64,000 bases of DNA from GCA-2720975 sp964469565 (GTDB lineage: Bacteria; Planctomycetota; UBA1135; GCA-002686595): contig CAYXZD010000007.1 in NCBI GenBank assembly GCA_964469565.1, forward strand, positions 100,440 through 164,439, given 5' to 3'. Below, one piece after another: positions 43,812 to 52,907 of this stretch (position 1 is its first letter; the number at the start of each line of letters is the position of its first letter). The notes beneath the pieces are model-generated. The model was not told the origin of the DNA. It saw only the letters and a program-made list of their open reading frames with translations, and ran no database searches. Both the position numbers and the translations under genes were made by a program.

Positions 43812-44915
43812 ATGACTCCCCCCAACGCTGACAGCGCCCCCATCTTTGTGGTGGGCACGGGCCGCTCGGGCACGACCCTGCTGCGCCTGATGATCAATGC
43901 ACACCCGCGCATTCATCTCACCCACGAGGCTTCGTTCTACATCGGTCGCCAGTTCATCCCCAAGAGATTCAGTGCTTCGGACTGGATGGAGTTGTATTTC
44001 AAGTCCTTCCCCTTTGCTTGGCTGCGCGTGCACCCGGACATTATTCGCGCCGAGGTCAAGCGCATGCATCCCGAAGGTGCGGCACGTGAGCACATAGGCG
44101 ACGTCTATCGCGCCATCATGCTCAGCAAGGCCAAGCAACGCGGCTGCCCACGCTACGGTGACAAGACCCCCTTCCACGCCAGCTACATCGGGACCATCCT
44201 GAAGGACTTCCCTGATGCGCGCATTATTCACATCTTGCGTGATCCTCGACCCACCTGCTTGTCGCTAAAGGATATGCCCTGGGCCCCTGGTTCTTGGATC
44301 CTGAATAATCGCTATATGTCGCGACTCGCCAAAGAAGTGGCCCCCTATCGAGATCGCATTCACGAATTACGACTTGAAGATCTACTCGAAGATCCCGAGT
44401 CCCAAATGCGCGCTGTACTGGAATATGTAGGGGAAGCATGGGATGAACGCGTGCTCAATCATGTGGCCCACATTCCTGAAGATGATGTGCCTCCTTTCCC
44501 GTGGCTGCTCACGGCCACGCGGCCACGTGGGGCGGTCAAGAAGCGCAGTTGGCTTGAGACCATGCCCCCTGAGTGGATTCGCCAGGTCGAGCACCGCAAT
44601 CGGTACTGGTTTGAGAACTACGGTTACCCCCTGGCCGAGTTAGACAATGAGCCGACTTGGTGGCAACGCCGCAAGGCCATATTGGCCGACGTGCCCGAGT
44701 TGCTGCGATTCCTAAGACGGTTTATCCCGCTAGCGCGGCGACTCGGCTCGGTCAATCCGCCCGATGCCTCAGAAGCCCAACACCGGCTGCTGCAACTCAA
44801 TCCGACAGCGTGGGAACGCTATCCCGACTTCGTCTTCCCCGAGCGACCGCGCCTAGAGGCCCTGCCCAAACCCGGCCCATCGACAACCTCGGCTGTGCCT
44901 ACGCCTCCTTCTTGA
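43812..44915 (+). CDS. PAPS-dependent sulfotransferase family protein
   Basis: 367 residues. The 5'-phosphosulfate loop is IFVVGTGRSGTTLLRLMIN (residues about 11-29), and the 3'-phosphate-binding segment is RIIHILRDPRPTCLSL near residue 140. Family members transfer sulfate from PAPS to glycans, lipids or tyrosines. A C-terminal extension of about 60 Pro/Arg-rich residues has no clear homology. It follows the O-methyltransferase gene by 30 bases, suggesting one transcript with fabI, FKBP and OMT or part of it. It overlaps the convergent DNA methylase gene by 17 bases. Confidence 0.85.
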   Translation: MTPPNADSAPIFVVGTGRSGTTLLRLMINAHPRIHLTHEASFYIGRQFIPKRFSASDWMELYFKSFPFAWLRVHPDIIRAEVKRMHPEGAAREHIGDVYRAIMLSKAKQRGCPRYGDKTPFHASYIGTILKDFPDARIIHILRDPRPTCLSLKDMPWAPGSWILNNRYMSRLAKEVAPYRDRIHELRLEDLLEDPESQMRAVLEYVGEAWDERVLNHVAHIPEDDVPPFPWLLTATRPRGAVKKRSWLETMPPEWIRQVEHRNRYWFENYGYPLAELDNEPTWWQRRKAILADVPELLRFLRRFIPLARRLGSVNPPDASEAQHRLLQLNPTAWERYPDFVFPERPRLEALPKPGPSTTSAVPTPPS

Positions 44916-45642
44916 AGATCAGTAGATGCGTGAATCCACGCAAGAAGAAGTTCCCCTCAGCGGCTGCCTTGTGAAACGCTGGTTTTTCAAGTTTGCGGTT
45001 TCCCCGCACTACGCTGATCTGATCAATCGGACGGAATCGCTCACTGAGTTGCATGGTTAGGCGCGCCGCGATGGGTACGAATCCCTGCTTCTTCTTGAAT
45101 GTGTCTGAAACGAATACGGCCAGGTACCGACGGTCGCGCAAGATGCGATCAGCTTCAGCGAAGACCTGACCCATGGCATTGAAATACTCCTCATCGAATG
45201 CCGAGAGGGAGCCGATGCAATTCGGATCACCGGAGTAGTCGATATGCGTCGAATAAGGCGGGTCCATGAAGACAAAATCGGCCTTGGCATCCTCAAGTGG
45301 GAGTTTGCGAGCATCCGCCCGAAAAATATCGTCACGCACTGGGCGAATGTCGTAGCCGAGGGCACGACGGTCCAGACTGCGCGCTACGTCAAGGGTGGTG
45401 CCCCCACCACAAAACGGATCCACAACCAAGTCTTGCTCACGGGTGTAACGGGTCAGGAGATTCCAGATCACCCATGCTGGCGTGCTGCCCTCGTAGGCGG
45501 GCGTACCCATGGGCTCATCGCTGTATTGAGCCGAAGGGTAATACCACAAACTAGTCGTCTGCTGCTTCAAGGTCGGTCGGTCTGGACGAGCCCCTAGGGG
45601 CCGGTGAGAACCGGAGGGGTGCGGATGGCGCGGCGAACTCAT
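44899..45642 (-). CDS. DNA methyltransferase, N4/N6 amino type, orphan
   Basis: 247 residues. SAM motif I is VVDPFCGGGTTLDVA (about 73-87) and the catalytic motif IV is FMDPPYSTH (about 125-133), so motif I precedes IV. The N-terminal segment (YYPSAQYSDEPMGTPAYEGS) resembles the substrate or motif X side of adenine/cytosine-N4 methylases. There is little room for a target-recognition domain, and no endonuclease gene is adjacent, so it is an orphan methylase; an RNA substrate cannot be excluded. Tail-to-tail overlap with the sulfotransferase gene. Confidence 0.8.
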   Translation of the reverse strand: MSSPRHPHPSGSHRPLGARPDRPTLKQQTTSLWYYPSAQYSDEPMGTPAYEGSTPAWVIWNLLTRYTREQDLVVDPFCGGGTTLDVARSLDRRALGYDIRPVRDDIFRADARKLPLEDAKADFVFMDPPYSTHIDYSGDPNCIGSLSAFDEEYFNAMGQVFAEADRILRDRRYLAVFVSDTFKKKQGFVPIAARLTMQLSERFRPIDQISVVRGNRKLEKPAFHKAAAEGNFFLRGFTHLLIFKKEA

Positions 45643-45724
45643 GGGGTTCAGTATACAGGCGGGCTAGGTGTGGGCGGTGACTCGACAGGTCCTCTCAATC
45701 GATCCAGACGCTAGGCTACTCGCC

Positions 45725-46426
45725 ATGCCGACCCTCGACCTGATCTTTCCATCCGGCTCACCAGACACGCCATTGTTGCGCGCTTGTCTCGACCAACCCG
45801 AGAAGGACAACAACCGCAGCGTCGTGTTACTCGCCCACGGGGCGGGGGTGGGCATGTCGAGTCCGTTCATGGGCGACCTCGCGGAGGGCCTTGCCGGAGC
45901 GGGGTTTCCTGTCCTGCGATTCCACTACGCCTATGCACAGCGCATGCTCGACGAGGGGCGCCGCCGCCCCCCCGATCGGCGCCCAGCCTTAGAGGCAGCC
46001 CATCTCGGAGCCCTTGCCCTGCTACGGGAGCACTATCCCTCCCGCCCGGTCCTTTTGACGGGTAAGTCGATGGGAGGGCGCATGTCTACTTATCTAGTAG
46101 CCGAGGGCGCCGCCAATGCGCGAGGGATCGTGCTCTTTGGCTACCCGTTGCACCCTCCTGGTAAGCCAGAAAAACTGCGAGATGATCACTTTCCCGCCGT
46201 GACACTCCCAAGCCTGTTCCTGCAGGGTACTCGCGACGCATTGTGTGACCTCGACCTGCTGAACAAGTCCCTTGCCCGCTACGGTGGCCCGGCCCAGGTG
46301 CACGTGATTGAAGGGGCCGACCACGGCTTTAGCGTCCTCAAGCGCAGTGGTCGTACACCTTCAGAAGTTCAGGCTGAGCTTGTGACCCAGTTCACCCAAT
46401 GGGAAGCCGGACTCGATCCAGTCTGA
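45725..46426 (+). CDS. Alpha/beta hydrolase, KANL3/Tex30-like
   Basis: 233 residues from ATG 45725. Motifs of this dienelactone-hydrolase-like group: VLLAHGAGVGMSSPFM, FPVLRFHYAYAQRM, nucleophile elbow LLTGKSMGGRMSTY (Ser), RDALCD (Asp region) and GADHGFSVLKRS (His). The catalytic triad appears complete. The substrate is unknown. The short hydrophobic leader in the longer frame from 45668 is probably not translated. It lies divergently from the DNA methylase and convergently with the M3 peptidase. Confidence 0.8.
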   Translation: MPTLDLIFPSGSPDTPLLRACLDQPEKDNNRSVVLLAHGAGVGMSSPFMGDLAEGLAGAGFPVLRFHYAYAQRMLDEGRRRPPDRRPALEAAHLGALALLREHYPSRPVLLTGKSMGGRMSTYLVAEGAANARGIVLFGYPLHPPGKPEKLRDDHFPAVTLPSLFLQGTRDALCDLDLLNKSLARYGGPAQVHVIEGADHGFSVLKRSGRTPSEVQAELVTQFTQWEAGLDPV

Positions 46427-46451
46427 TTGAGTCGGTTCGCCAAGCACTCGG

Positions 46452-48374
46452 CTAGCTCGCCAGCCAAGCCTCCCAAGCCTCTGTGTTGTAGGGCCGACCC
46501 AGGAAATCCTCGACCAGGTCGGCCGCATCGCGACTTCCCCCTGGCGCCAGAACTCTCTCACGGTAGCGAGAGGCGACCTCGTGATTCATGGGGTCGTCGC
46601 CAAAACAACTGAACAGATCCTTGGAGATCACCAGTGACCACATGTAGGTGTAGTAGATTGCAGAATAGCCGTGCAAGTGGCCGAAGCTTGCCTGAAAGTG
46701 GGTGTCAGGCACGTGCAGGGTAGGCGTCATGGACTCGCGTAGTCCGATCATGTGCTCGGTCGTGTCCAACCCCGCTGGATCACCGGCGTACACCGACAGG
46801 CTCAACATGGCAAAGAACATCTGAATGCTGACCTGCAGCCCCTTGCCGTACTCTTCGGCCTGCCTCAGTTTTGCGATCAAGTCGTAGGGAATGGGATCAC
46901 CACTTTCGTGGTGCAAGGCAAATGAGCGTAGGACCTCTGGGTTCCAAGCCCACTCTTCGAACATCTGACTAGGGACCTCGACAAAGTCCCACTCTGTCGT
47001 GATGCCCGAAAAGGCTAGGAAGCGCGCCTTCCCCCCTAACAGGTGGTGTAGCAGATGACCCACCTCATGGAAGTAAGTCGTCACTTGGGTATGCAACATG
47101 AGGGCCGGGTCGTCTTCGGTAGGCCGTGGAAAGTTACATCCAAGCGCGGCCTCGGGCAGACACTCCCCTTCCAATCCACCCGCCAAGTCAAACATGGCAG
47201 CATGCTTGAATTTTCCATCCCGCGGAAACATGTCCAGATAGAATCGCGCGATGGGCTCACCCTCTTCAAGGATCTCATAACACTCCACATCCGCATGCCA
47301 GACATCTGCATCGGGGCAAGCTCTAAACTCCACGCCGTATAGCTTAGAACTGATATCGAGGATTCCCTGTTTCACCTTCGCATAGGGGAAATAGGGGCGC
47401 ACGGTTTGGGAATCAAACCCGTACTTGGAGTCCTTGACCTTCTCAACGAGATACGATCGCTCCCACTCAAAGACGCAAGTGGCGTCGGGGGCACTCTTGC
47501 GCTTCTCCTCAAGCAGTTCGGCATACTCCGCATCTGCACGGGCGCGGGCTAAGCCACTGACTCGTTCAATGAACGAGCGGGCAGTCGCCGTGTCCTTGGT
47601 CATCTTGTCCCCCGTCGCATAGCTCGCCCAGCAATCAAAACCGAGCAGAGTCGCCAACTCATGACGTTTGGCAAGGAGCTCATCCAAAACCCCCCCATTG
47701 ATCGGCCAGGCACGGTTGCTATAGATCTTGTGAAATGCCTGGCGCAAATCATCACGCTCGGCATAGAGCATGAACGGCATGAAGCTTGGTGGATCGGTGG
47801 TCAGGGTCACCGACCCGTCTTCAGCCTCGGGGTGAGCCGCCAGGTAGTCGGCCGGCAAGCCGCCCAAGGCAGCATGCCCTTCGGAGATCTTCATCGTCGC
47901 GCCCCCCTCAAGTATGTTGCGGTCAAAGCGCTGACCGATCTCCACCAACTCCTCCTTCAGTCGCTTGATCCGGGCGCGTTCATCATGACTACGATCCACA
48001 CCACTGCGCCGATAATCCCGCAGGGCATGATTCAGCATGCGCAGTTCTTGCGGGTCGGCATTCGCATCCGGACTCAAGTCGGCTAGGCGCGAATACATCT
48101 CTCGGTCCAGTGAGATCTCCGTCATGAACTCTGCAACGACCTGCTCCAGGGCCTCAGCCTCATCGCGCACGGCCTGATTGGGATGCAGGGAGGTGAGCGG
48201 ACCTAGATTCGTCGCCTCATGTTCAAAGGGGCGCATGATTCTGTCGAGTGCAGTGACGACCTCACCGAGACTGGAATCAGCGGGCAAGTCTAGGAATGAC
48301 TGGCGCAACTCCCTCGCATGAGCGAGGGCCGCATGGGTGTCAGATCGAAGCTGTTCGGGGGTGAGGACAGGCAT
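46452..48374 (-). CDS. M3-family oligopeptidase (thimet oligopeptidase-like)
   Basis: Zinc metallopeptidase of 640 residues that trims short peptides in the cytoplasm. The zinc site is FHEVGHLLHHLL (His436, Glu437, His440 counted from ATG 48374), with the downstream Glu in TTEWDFVEVPSQMFEEW. The C-terminal FGHLHGYSAIYYTYMWS supplies the substrate-binding Tyr/His loop. No signal peptide. A TTG at 48386 is an alternative start. It is the last gene of a minus-strand run following the myo-inositol-phosphate synthase gene by 71 bases. Confidence 0.95.
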   Translation of the reverse strand: MPVLTPEQLRSDTHAALAHARELRQSFLDLPADSSLGEVVTALDRIMRPFEHEATNLGPLTSLHPNQAVRDEAEALEQVVAEFMTEISLDREMYSRLADLSPDANADPQELRMLNHALRDYRRSGVDRSHDERARIKRLKEELVEIGQRFDRNILEGGATMKISEGHAALGGLPADYLAAHPEAEDGSVTLTTDPPSFMPFMLYAERDDLRQAFHKIYSNRAWPINGGVLDELLAKRHELATLLGFDCWASYATGDKMTKDTATARSFIERVSGLARARADAEYAELLEEKRKSAPDATCVFEWERSYLVEKVKDSKYGFDSQTVRPYFPYAKVKQGILDISSKLYGVEFRACPDADVWHADVECYEILEEGEPIARFYLDMFPRDGKFKHAAMFDLAGGLEGECLPEAALGCNFPRPTEDDPALMLHTQVTTYFHEVGHLLHHLLGGKARFLAFSGITTEWDFVEVPSQMFEEWAWNPEVLRSFALHHESGDPIPYDLIAKLRQAEEYGKGLQVSIQMFFAMLSLSVYAGDPAGLDTTEHMIGLRESMTPTLHVPDTHFQASFGHLHGYSAIYYTYMWSLVISKDLFSCFGDDPMNHEVASRYRERVLAPGGSRDAADLVEDFLGRPYNTEAWEAWLAS

Positions 48375-48445
48375 AACTCTATTCAAGCAAGGGGTTTGTG
48401 AAGGCGCACCTTCAGAGAATGGCTAGGCGCGATGGGTGGCGGCAG

Positions 48446-49693
48446 CTAGCCTTGGCACTCGGCGGCATAGGCCAAGAGGCTTGCGTACTGCTCGTGGAAG
48501 TCGTGGGTACCCCCGTGCAGGGGTGCCTTGAAGAAGCAAGATGTGTGCTCAAGTACGCCACTCTCTCCCCTGGACTGGGCCAAGAGTGCTAAGCGCACCA
48601 AGTCCAAGACGAGGGGGGCCGCGAGGGACGAGTCGCAACCCGCCCAGGTGAACTGCAAACTCATGCGCGCCCCTAGGAAGCCCTCAAAGTGCACGTAGTC
48701 CATTGCGGTTTTCCAGTCCCCCAACGAAGGCACATAGTCGATCTGCACCTTCGACTGCAAATCCCCATCCGAAGCGAGGATCTCGTTCAACACATCTTCT
48801 TTGTTCGCGAGCTTGGCCGCCGCTCGGTGAGGATCACGCAGGGCTTCCCCATCCCGATTACCCAGCATGTTGTAGCCCTGCCAAGCGTGAACCTTGAGTG
48901 CCCGGGCTGCGAACATGGGAGCTAGAACGGTCTTGAGCAGAGTTTCTCCCGTCTTACCGTCGCGACCGCACTGGGGCACGCCCTCACGGAGGGCTAACTC
49001 CCGCAAGGCAGGCAGGCTACCGCCGAGGGAAGGAGTGAAGTTGACGAGCGCTCGACCCGAGGCAAGGGCAGCGTAGGCGTACAGCACGGAAGCGGGTTGG
49101 GCCTTTCCATCTGCAAGGGCCTGCTCAAAACTCTCCAGGTCACCCCACTCAGGCTGGGCAATTCGACCAGCCTCCGTAGAGGCCACCAAGACAACCACCG
49201 TGCGCTCCAGCCCGTTTTCCCGATCAAACTCATCCCAATCAGCTTGCAGTTGAGCGACTTGTTCAAGGGGTGGAAGGGCGCCGAGTTCGGCCGAGCGTGG
49301 ATCCAAATCCGCCATGCCCACGTCGGCACAGTCGAGCAGTCCTGGCCGCAGGCGCGCCTCAAAGGCCGCGGCCTCCTCAGACCCGCTAGTGACGAGAGCC
49401 TCAGGCAACACCCCCGCCTGGACCAACTCACCCGCCGAACGGGACAGGTCCCGCACGCAAACGTCATGGCCGCCAAGGACAAGCCCTTCAAGGGGAACCC
49501 AAGGCAGGTCCTTCAGAGGGGCACTCTCAGTCATGATGCCAAGGGGCTCTAGGAGCCCTGCCCGCAAACCATGCTGGCCGTAAAGGAGGCACGTCGAAAT
49601 CGCACCCCGGGCCCCCACAAACCAAAGGCCTGCACGATCCCCCACCGCTGGGGCCTTGTCACTGTCAGGAGTCGTTGTTTCGGGGGCAGGCAT
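48446..49693 (-). CDS. ino1: Myo-inositol-1-phosphate synthase
   Basis: Converts glucose 6-phosphate to inositol 3-phosphate using NAD. 415 residues from ATG 49693; longer starts add a proline/lysine leader. Motifs: GLWFVGARGAISTCLL (Rossmann), VNFTPSLGGSLPALRELAL, CGRDGKTGETLLKT, QGYNMLGNRDGEALRDP and VHFEGFLGARMSLQFTWAGC. The GRDGKTGETLLK signature supports the family strongly. Bacterial examples are known in Actinobacteria and Planctomycetes. It is 16 bases after the membrane coiled-coil gene, likely co-transcribed. Confidence 0.93.
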   Translation of the reverse strand: MPAPETTTPDSDKAPAVGDRAGLWFVGARGAISTCLLYGQHGLRAGLLEPLGIMTESAPLKDLPWVPLEGLVLGGHDVCVRDLSRSAGELVQAGVLPEALVTSGSEEAAAFEARLRPGLLDCADVGMADLDPRSAELGALPPLEQVAQLQADWDEFDRENGLERTVVVLVASTEAGRIAQPEWGDLESFEQALADGKAQPASVLYAYAALASGRALVNFTPSLGGSLPALRELALREGVPQCGRDGKTGETLLKTVLAPMFAARALKVHAWQGYNMLGNRDGEALRDPHRAAAKLANKEDVLNEILASDGDLQSKVQIDYVPSLGDWKTAMDYVHFEGFLGARMSLQFTWAGCDSSLAAPLVLDLVRLALLAQSRGESGVLEHTSCFFKAPLHGGTHDFHEQYASLLAYAAECQG

Positions 49694-49709
49694 GGGGCAG
49701 GCAGGATAG

Positions 49710-51050
49710 CTAGTCCGATCGTTCTTCGGGAGCCCCTTGTCTGGGTGCCCCTTTCCTTTCCGCCTGCCTCTGTCGCATCCAACGGCGAGCCAATTCGCGG
49801 TGACGTCGAGGCCAGTGGGCGAGCCCACTCAATCCGCCCGTCATTGCAGAGGGTCTTTCTAGGGGATCCGCTCCGCTCGCCCCTAGAGTGAACCCTGGAA
49901 TGAACCCTTGAATCAACCCTGAGTCGCCCGTGGGCACGCCCTCACCGCCAGCCGCCTGGCCTGAGGTGGCAACACCACCTGGGTCTGGCCCGACCGCTTG
50001 TTCTGACTGGATCGATGTCTCTCCAAGGGTCGAGGAAGGGTTAGAGTTGAGTTCAGGATTCGATTCTTGCCGGTACCGAGCCCCCCCCGCGCCCTCTCCA
50101 CGACCGAGTTCCTCTGTTCCTTGCGACCCGCGCCGCCCACTCAACTGGTCCAAGGCATGCTCCGCACTCTCCAAGTGGGCGGCAGCTTGCTCAAGCGCCC
50201 GCTGGAAACCGGGTCGGGCCACGGGATTGTCTAAGCCAGTCGCAGGCGTACCACTTGAGGGGTCGTTGCCGGTTCCTGGATTCGGATCGGGAGAAACCAA
50301 AGGACGCAAGTCCCGCTCAATTCCCTCCAACTGTGCGCGAAGAGCCTGAGCCCGTTCAGCAGCTTCCTCGGGTGGCCCACTCCGCTGCTGACACGACTCC
50401 TCAAGGGCCCGGGTCCTGCGCTCTAAATCAGCGAGGACGCCCGCGGCCTGGGCATCTTGAAGGCCCGCTTCCACATTCTCTAAGGCCAGATCCTTGGCCT
50501 GCTGTAGGCGATCTCCCATTGCACCCAGGGCAGGTGCGACCCAAGCGGACAAGGGCGGAGCGGGTTCAGGTTGATGTCGAACGGAAAACAGAACGGTGGC
50601 TCCGATGAGTGGTGCAGCTAAGAATGGCAACGAGTTGGGCAGGGCGGCACGCAAGGCCGCACGCACCTTGACGCGGGCACGCACGCTGAGGGCAAGGAGG
50701 CCCAGCACCTCGCTGGCCTCGCCACGCTGCTCTGCCTCAAAGGCCGTGGTCAGTGCTCCGCCCATGCGCAGCCCGCGATCGATGAGCTGCGCCACAGCAC
50801 GGGGCTGGGGTTTTTGATCCATGTACCAGGACACTCCAAAGGCAAGGCCTGTGGCCACGGCCAATCCGAGAGAAACCCACCCCAATCCCGCCCCCGGGGT
50901 GGATGAAGCAGCAAGGGTCAAGAACCCCAGACCCAAACCCAGCAGAACAGCCTCTCCGGAACGAGCCAGACAAGTGGTCTGCCAAATACGGAAGACAAGG
51001 GGCCGCACCCGGGGAGTCCCCCCGGTACTTGTGGGCGCGGAGGCACTCAT
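49710..51050 (-). CDS. Membrane protein with coiled coil and low-complexity tail
   Basis: 446 residues, family not recognised. Two adjacent N-terminal membrane segments (about 33-50, EAVLLGLGLGFLTLAAS, and about 55-75, GWVSLGLAVATGLAFGVSW), a third near 140-157 (LPFLAAPLIGATVLFSV), then Glu/Gln/Arg-rich coiled-coil-like stretches (about 180-260 and 285-325). A Ser/Gly/Pro-rich tail ends in a basic segment (PRRHRELARRWMRQRQAERK). The layout resembles other membrane coiled-coil proteins of planctomycetes. It follows the YdjY-like gene by 21 bases and precedes the inositol gene by 16 bases. Confidence 0.65.
   Translation of the reverse strand: MSASAPTSTGGTPRVRPLVFRIWQTTCLARSGEAVLLGLGLGFLTLAASSTPGAGLGWVSLGLAVATGLAFGVSWYMDQKPQPRAVAQLIDRGLRMGGALTTAFEAEQRGEASEVLGLLALSVRARVKVRAALRAALPNSLPFLAAPLIGATVLFSVRHQPEPAPPLSAWVAPALGAMGDRLQQAKDLALENVEAGLQDAQAAGVLADLERRTRALEESCQQRSGPPEEAAERAQALRAQLEGIERDLRPLVSPDPNPGTGNDPSSGTPATGLDNPVARPGFQRALEQAAAHLESAEHALDQLSGRRGSQGTEELGRGEGAGGARYRQESNPELNSNPSSTLGETSIQSEQAVGPDPGGVATSGQAAGGEGVPTGDSGLIQGFIPGFTLGASGADPLERPSAMTGGLSGLAHWPRRHRELARRWMRQRQAERKGAPRQGAPEERSD
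49889..49924 (-). repeat. Degenerate 12-bp repeat in the membrane-protein tail
   Basis: Three degenerate units, GTGAACCCTGGA, ATGAACCCTTGA and ATCAACCCTGAG, encoding the IQGFIPGFTLG segment on the minus strand. Confidence 0.6.
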
Positions 51051-51071
51051 GCTTTTACCGAGTAAGAAAAA

Positions 51072-51956
51072 TCACGACCCACTGGGCACCCAACTCGCTA
51101 ATTCAGGAGACAGACCGTCGAGGCGTTGGCGAGAAAAAATCATAAGCACGTCACTGCCCATAGGTGGAAGCAGCCACGCGTTTGGAAGCCAGATTGTTTC
51201 GTGGACACACTCCGGCAAAGCCCCCGTCACCAGCGTGTTTCCCTTGGCAAAGAAGGAAATGTTGACCAGGTTGCCTTCGATCCCCGCAGCAAACACCTCG
51301 GGCCGCCCATCACCCCGATCCAACATCCGTGATCCTAGGTACACCCAGGCCTGCCGTCGCATGGAGCGGCCTCGCTCCAGATCACGGATGAGGTCCTCCA
51401 TTCGGAATAAGTACAGTTCGTCCTCGACACGCCAGGCGACGTACAGATACAGGCTGTCCCCGGTGGGAACTTGCACGTCATAAGGACTCACTCCGTTGCG
51501 CAGCTCGTCTTCAGTGGGAGCTGGGTCCTTCTGGGTCCAAACCGCGTTGTTCCCCGGTTGAAGCCCCAGGGCCAAGAGCCCCGCATTCAAGACTTCAGCC
51601 CAGAGGACAGCCTCGTCCACCGTACGATCTCCTCCCATGGTGAACATGGCCTCATGCGCATCCCCATGGGGTAATACCACGAGGTACTCCAACAGCTTAT
51701 CGATCACTTCCACGCGGCCCAGACTGGCCAAGACCCCATCCTGGAGGTCTAGATAGATGCCGGCTTTGAGCATGCCCTGTTCCACCTGCGCACGAGCCTC
51801 CTGTGCCGCAGCAGTCGGCTGAGGGGTTTCCGCAGGCTCGGGATCTTGGCGCCCAATCGCCCCCGGCCCCGGGTTCGCTCGGAGACCCACGCCCCAAAGG
51901 GGCAGAAGTACACAGCCAAGCAGGCCCAGGATTCGCGACGGTGGGGACAACATCAT
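51072..51956 (-). CDS. Secreted YdjY-like protein
   Basis: 294 residues with a signal peptide (RILGLLGCVLLPLWGVGLRA). A domain around 65-150 reads AGIYLDLQDGVLASLG, LEYLVVLPHGDAHEAMFTM and VLNAGLLALGLQPGN, which resembles the YdjY domain of uncharacterised exported proteins. The C-terminal part (VYLGSRML, EGNLVNISFF, TIWLPNAWLLPPMGSDV) is beta-rich and matches the rest of that family. It starts a minus-strand run with the membrane coiled-coil gene. Function unknown. Confidence 0.7.
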   Translation of the reverse strand: MMLSPPSRILGLLGCVLLPLWGVGLRANPGPGAIGRQDPEPAETPQPTAAAQEARAQVEQGMLKAGIYLDLQDGVLASLGRVEVIDKLLEYLVVLPHGDAHEAMFTMGGDRTVDEAVLWAEVLNAGLLALGLQPGNNAVWTQKDPAPTEDELRNGVSPYDVQVPTGDSLYLYVAWRVEDELYLFRMEDLIRDLERGRSMRRQAWVYLGSRMLDRGDGRPEVFAAGIEGNLVNISFFAKGNTLVTGALPECVHETIWLPNAWLLPPMGSDVLMIFSRQRLDGLSPELASWVPSGS

Positions 51957-52051
51957 GAGGATCAGCGCTTACGCCAAGGGTACGGGCGAACTTCCTTGCA
52001 ACGGTGCAAAGCTGAATCGGTTCAATTCAATTGTGGCCCTATCCACAAGTC

Positions 52052-52840
52052 CTACTCGTCCCCTTCGATCTGAATCCCGAGCTGATCGAGCTCAGGTGCC
52101 AAGAGGTCGCGCACAGCCTGGGCGTAGCGGCGAATCTCATACTGAGCGTCTTTCTTCAGGCGCTGATCAAGGAAATGTAAAACCCCCTGCAACGAAACGG
52201 TCCAATAGGCCTGGGAGTAAAGGGTCTGAGGAAGACACATGCGCGCAATTTCCTTGGCAACTCCCCGTTCGATGCGAGATTCATACCGCTCAAAGGCCTC
52301 GTTGCACTCGGCCAACATGGTGGCCCGCTCACCTTCGTGGTCGTAGTCGCTGGGAAGGTCACTGGAGGCTTGCTTGCTGCCGTGTGAAGGATTGGCCCGC
52401 ATCACGCTGGGCACATAAAACTCAGGGGTCCACTTCACATAGCGACCCGAAATCTCATTCCATGAACATCCCTTGTCAGTGTCGTACAGGACATCGAAAA
52501 CCTCCAAGGAGACTTCGTGACCCTCTACATCGTAGGTGCGCCAACCCGAGCCCACTTGGTATTTGAATGCCTGGCGAAACACAAACAGGGGTGCCTTCCA
52601 GTGAAACGTGAAGAAGCTGTGGCGGAATGGAGAGGTGTGGCCGTGCTTCCATAGATAGTTCGAGAGCTTGGCGTCTGCGTCCTCGAAGCCATCCTTTTGC
52701 TTGTCATAGGAAATGCGCGCAGAGTTCACGACTTTCAATGGCGCGTCTTGCTGCATGCGGTCCACCAGGCCCACAAAACCAATGCCATCATCAAGGGTCT
52801 CGACTGCGTGTTGGGGAATATTGACTTCGAGGGTGGTCAT
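52052..52840 (-). CDS. thyX: Flavin-dependent thymidylate synthase, divergent
   Basis: FAD-dependent dUMP methylation to dTMP. 262 residues from ATG 52840. N-terminal KVVNSARISYDKQ and FRHSFFTFHWKAPLFVFRQ match ThyX. The signature normally reads RHR, seven residues, then Ser in a single stretch. Here the first part is KYQ (Lys93-Tyr94-Gln95) and the Ser-containing WNEISGRY comes only at 127-134, with about 28 inserted residues between. The C-terminal LPQTLYSQAYWTVSLQGVLH and AQYEIRRYAQAV are conserved, so the fold is intact although the folate/dUMP site is altered. No thyA in the window. Confidence 0.85.
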   Translation of the reverse strand: MTTLEVNIPQHAVETLDDGIGFVGLVDRMQQDAPLKVVNSARISYDKQKDGFEDADAKLSNYLWKHGHTSPFRHSFFTFHWKAPLFVFRQAFKYQVGSGWRTYDVEGHEVSLEVFDVLYDTDKGCSWNEISGRYVKWTPEFYVPSVMRANPSHGSKQASSDLPSDYDHEGERATMLAECNEAFERYESRIERGVAKEIARMCLPQTLYSQAYWTVSLQGVLHFLDQRLKKDAQYEIRRYAQAVRDLLAPELDQLGIQIEGDE

Positions 52841-52907
52841 GATCGTTCGTGAACTCTTGGATTGAAACGGATTGGAGCAGGAGAGCCCTGCGGTGGCCCT
52901 GCCCATC

